Part shown: positions 39,327-41,718 of the stretch, one piece after another | Layout of the letters: every line of letters starts with the position of its first letter | Numbering within the stretch: position 1 is the first letter of the stretch | Source: WQXF01 sp031553615 | Lineage (GTDB): Bacteria > Bacillota > Clostridia > Christensenellales > Aristaeellaceae | NCBI GenBank assembly: GCA_031553615.1 | Contig: JAVBLJ010000019.1 | Span: 1-41,718, forward strand | DNA length: 41,718 bases | Direction of reading: 5' to 3' | Made by a program: the position numbers and the translations under genes | Notes under the pieces: generated by a model | Seen by the model: only the letters and a program-made list of their open reading frames with translations | Databases searched by the model: none | Told to the model about the DNA's origin: nothing

Positions 39327-40886
39327 ATGCGATTCACATGGCACAAAAGCCTGCTCGGCGCGCTACTGGTGCTCGCCCTCTTTTTCAACGCCGGTTTCGC
39401 CCAAGCCTCCGCACAGGGGCAAGTGTTCGACGCCTACGGCTTTGCTCTGGACGACGACCTGATTGCCCGGCTCGGCGCAGGCGCGCTCACGGATGAGTTC
39501 ACTGCGGCAGGATACGATGTCCGCCTCACCCTGGATGCCGCGCTGCAGCGGGTCGCGGAGGAAGCGCTCGCCGAAGCGCTCAACGATCCGAATTTCCCGT
39601 ATTATGGGTTCGGCGCGGTGGTGGTCATGGACATGGAGGGCCGCGTGCTCGCCATGGCAGACAACCGCGCGGCCGGCCCGGCCCAAGGGCTTCCCCTGGC
39701 GTTATCGATGCGCAGCGCGCCGGGCCGCATGTTCCTGCCGCTAACCGGGCTATCCTCCATGGCGGCGGGATTGCTCGACCCCTTTGAAAAAATCTCGGAC
39801 GAGGGCGACTACAACATGTTTGCAGTGTACGACGCCCCCCATTGCTGGATCGCGCCCGACCAAATCGGCCTCCATCAAGACCAAACCATCGTCGAGGCGC
39901 TGAAGAACAGCTGCGATTACTACTTTTGCACAGCCGCTGCCCGCATGGGCAACGAGCCCTGGTACAAGCTAGCCCATCTGTACGGGCTGGGTAACGTGAG
40001 CGGCCTGGACATCCCCGGCGAGCGGCGCAGCCTGTTGCCCTCCCAAGAGACGCTGTACAACCCCGAGCTGCCCGCCGATGCCCAGCTGACCCTATACCCC
40101 ATCATGGCGCGCACCGCCCTGATACAGGAGTTGCGCCGATTGACCGAGCGCCAGGAGGCCGAATCCGCCGAATACACCCGGCTCTCCGAGGACGCCCTAG
40201 CCCAGTGCGCCGAGGAGCTGATGCGCATGATGCTGGAGGCGAACCAGAACCACTGGGTGAAAAACATCCGCAGCACCGTGCAGGAAAGGCTAGCCCTTCC
40301 GGTGGAGACGATGCAAGGGCTAGCCAACGTGACCCCCATGTACCAGGCCTTGACGCTCATCAAATGGTCCGGCGCGGACACGCTGGATGCCGCGCGGGGG
40401 CTCAGCTATGCCCAGGTGACCCCCATCGCCATGGCGCGCTACTGGACGACGCTGGCCAACGGCGGGCGGCTTTATGCCGCAAGCCTGTTCGACGTCGCAC
40501 GTAATCCCGGCGGCAGCTTCCCGGAAGAGCCCCGAAACGCAACCCTCATCACCGATGTGAGCGAGCTGGTGCAGCCCTACCTGCCCTACGTCCACCGGGG
40601 CTTGCAGGGCATAGTCGATTGCACCGGCGAATCGGCCAGCGTATTCACCGGTTGGCCCTACCGCGAGGATATCGCCAGCATGGCCGCAGTGGCCTGCACG
40701 CCGAAGCCCTACGAAGGCCAAGGCCCCGACAGCTGGGTCGCGGGTTTCGCGCCCCTTAAAAATCCCCAGATCAGCGTGGTGGTGTGGGTGCCCCGTGAGG
40801 AAAGCACCGAAAAGGCAGCGAAGATTTTCCGCGCCGTGACAGAGCAATACCTGTGGGAGGCCGGATATCAGCCGACCATTCGCTAG
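39327..40886 (+). CDS. Secreted penicillin-binding-protein homologue with degenerate active site
   Basis: The 519-residue product has a signal peptide (about 1-28, MRFTWHKSLLGALLVLALFF) and a transpeptidase-fold domain: VRLTLDAALQRVAEEALAEA, SMRSAPGRMFLPLTGL, KNSCDYYFCTAAARMG, SYAQVTPIAMARYWTTLANG and WVAGFAPLKNP. The SxxK motif is replaced by R134-M-F-L137, SxN reads S195-C-D197, and KTG reads F440-T-G. It is therefore very unlikely to be an enzyme and more likely a regulatory or scaffolding pseudo-transpeptidase. A helical insert occupies about 255-315. ATG at 39327 with GGATGGAGG upstream. A bidirectional terminator follows. Frame is intact and motifs outside the active site are well kept, so it is probably not a pseudogene. 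Confidence 0.85.
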   Translation: MRFTWHKSLLGALLVLALFFNAGFAQASAQGQVFDAYGFALDDDLIARLGAGALTDEFTAAGYDVRLTLDAALQRVAEEALAEALNDPNFPYYGFGAVVVMDMEGRVLAMADNRAAGPAQGLPLALSMRSAPGRMFLPLTGLSSMAAGLLDPFEKISDEGDYNMFAVYDAPHCWIAPDQIGLHQDQTIVEALKNSCDYYFCTAAARMGNEPWYKLAHLYGLGNVSGLDIPGERRSLLPSQETLYNPELPADAQLTLYPIMARTALIQELRRLTERQEAESAEYTRLSEDALAQCAEELMRMMLEANQNHWVKNIRSTVQERLALPVETMQGLANVTPMYQALTLIKWSGADTLDAARGLSYAQVTPIAMARYWTTLANGGRLYAASLFDVARNPGGSFPEEPRNATLITDVSELVQPYLPYVHRGLQGIVDCTGESASVFTGWPYREDIASMAAVACTPKPYEGQGPDSWVAGFAPLKNPQISVVVWVPREESTEKAAKIFRAVTEQYLWEAGYQPTIR

Positions 40887-40922
40887 CCCACGCACCGCCT
40901 GACACAGAGCTTTTTCGCAAAC

Positions 40923-40960
40923 AAGGGACGGCCCGCGCCACTGCGCGAACCGTCCCTTTT
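40923..40960. terminator. Bidirectional terminator between the PBP-like and His-rich genes
   Basis: AAGGGACGG (40923-40931) pairs with CCGTCCCTT (40950-40958). TTTT runs from the stem on the plus strand; TTGTTTGCG follows on the minus strand. Confidence 0.85.
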
Positions 40961-40978
40961 GCTTGCCCCAGCGCGGCA

Positions 40979-41506
40979 TTACCCGCGCGTAAACTCCGCC
41001 ACCAGCGCCTCGCCCGCCTCGGTGAGCGCCATGCTGCCCAGCTCCAGCACCGGCGTATCGAAAAGGTTGCCGGGCCTCCCCTTGGCCTCCTCCACGGTCT
41101 TGACAAAGTAGGCATAGAGGGCGGAGGTTCGGTACTCCTCGTATGCGTAGCCCTTCAGCGGAATATCATAGTCGAGGGTGATCAGACCCGCGTCGGCCAG
41201 ACCGGACAGCTCGCCGCCCAGCTGCTTGACCTGCTCCATCGTGTCCTCGGACGTGCCCAGGTATACCGGTTCGAGCGCCACCGAGTAGAGCTCGTCCTCC
41301 TGCGCGTTGACCAAGGCAAAGCAGGCCACCGGCAGGCATCCGCGCTTGCTCAGCTCCAGCAACACGTCGGCCTGCAGCGGCGTGTACTCCGCGGGCACCT
41401 TTGCCTCCGCGTGATGGCAGCCGCAGTGCTCCCCGTGCTCGTGATGGTGCTCGTGCGCCCCTTGGCAGTGGGAGCCGCCGCAGCCACAGTGATTCTCCTG
41501 ATGCAT
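40979..41506 (-). CDS. Small protein with His/Cys-rich metal-binding-like N-terminus and winged-helix-like C-terminus
   Basis: The 175-residue product has 11 His and 5 Cys in its first 32 residues (HCGCGGSHCQ, then HEHHHEHGEHCGCHH), a likely metal-storage or delivery tail as in nickel/zinc chaperones. Residues about 42-175 resemble a two-part winged helix (YTPLQADVLLELSKRG, LGGELSGLADAGLITLDYDI, LGSMALTEAGEALVAEF), a fold used in DNA-binding regulators. There is no recognised family, so a metal-responsive regulator or chaperone are both possible. ATG at 41506 with GGAAGGCGG upstream. Own promoter at 41610-41638. Cytoplasmic, no signal. Confidence 0.8.
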   Translation of the reverse strand: MHQENHCGCGGSHCQGAHEHHHEHGEHCGCHHAEAKVPAEYTPLQADVLLELSKRGCLPVACFALVNAQEDELYSVALEPVYLGTSEDTMEQVKQLGGELSGLADAGLITLDYDIPLKGYAYEEYRTSALYAYFVKTVEEAKGRPGNLFDTPVLELGSMALTEAGEALVAEFTRG

Positions 41507-41609
41507 CGCAGTTTCCGCCTTCCCTCGCGCCGCCCGATCTCCCTCGTCGGCGCGCTTTCGTTATTATTTTTTGTCCGCATCGTCTTATTACCGCAGGGTA
41601 ACCATGGAG

Positions 41610-41638
41610 AGTATAGCATAGCTTGCCCTGGCGCACAA
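41610..41638 (-). promoter_or_regulatory. Promoter of the His/Cys-rich gene
   Basis: On the minus strand TTGTGC (41638-41633), 17-bp spacer, TATACT (41615-41610). The predicted leader is about 95 nt. The last 80 bases of the window hold no supported gene. Confidence 0.7.
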
Positions 41639-41718
41639 GGCGCGCATTCACGCAGAGTGCGGCGAAAGCATTTACCCATAAGCAGGCAGGGAGGGCGAAG
41701 GTTTCCAAAGGGCGATCG

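Noticed and set aside
39327..40886. Pseudogene call for the PBP-like gene
   Set aside because: The frame is intact, with signal peptide, ribosome binding site and conserved structural motifs; loss is confined to catalytic positions.

Overview
The window is GC-rich DNA with strong Shine-Dalgarno sites (AGGAGG-type), several GTG starts and sigma-A-like promoters. The purR-glmU pair, a Crp/Fnr regulator, a DUF4364 protein, an HPr-like protein and a Gram-positive style VanY peptidase point to a GC-rich member of the Bacillota (Clostridia, possibly a Christensenellales-type lineage; the order is a guess). Nothing looks like phage or plasmid.

Left part (1-18.7 kb): mostly housekeeping and envelope genes. 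On the minus strand are the N-terminal part of S-adenosylhomocysteinase, a VanY-like D,D-carboxypeptidase with a Pro/Thr tail, a Crp/Fnr regulator and murC. A divergent promoter region separates murC from purR and a stand-alone acetyltransferase half of GlmU. Then come an SH3b envelope protein (-), an HPr-like protein without the phosphorylated histidine, DUF4364, an SRAP/HMCES-type protein, a YwaF-like membrane protein (-), a beta-propeller-like protein (-), an exported protein built almost entirely of TPRs, the glnS-gltX operon (-), the alpha subunit of a class I fumarase/tartrate dehydratase, and a membrane-anchored SH3b protein (-).

Central part (19.0-34.5 kb): the most unusual region. 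A strong promoter (TTGACA-17-TATACT), preceded by three tandem 12-bp repeats, drives eight co-directional genes with no visible terminator between them. They are a helix-turn-helix-type regulator with an internal duplication; a Ser/Thr kinase fused to Sel1 and BspA-type leucine-rich repeats; a ClpB/ClpC-like AAA+ protein whose first ATPase domain has lost its Walker A lysine; a second Ser/Thr kinase with a TPR-like tail; a GrpE-like candidate with a Ser/Glu/Pro repeat tail; a 902-residue Hsp70 with an acidic insertion and long C-terminal extension; a zinc-ribbon/TPR protein; and a 1090-residue protein with about eight C-terminal membrane segments. My reading is a dedicated kinase-controlled chaperone/unfoldase machine tied to a membrane protein. 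The domain calls rest on visible motifs; the shared function is inference.

Right part (34.5-41.7 kb): a nitroreductase (-) overlaps the end of the membrane-protein gene. It is followed by a 163-bp MITE-like inverted-repeat element, a large hybrid sensor histidine kinase, a secreted penicillin-binding-protein homologue in which all three catalytic motifs are degenerate, and a small His/Cys-rich protein (-). No tRNA, rRNA, CRISPR array or intact insertion sequence was found.
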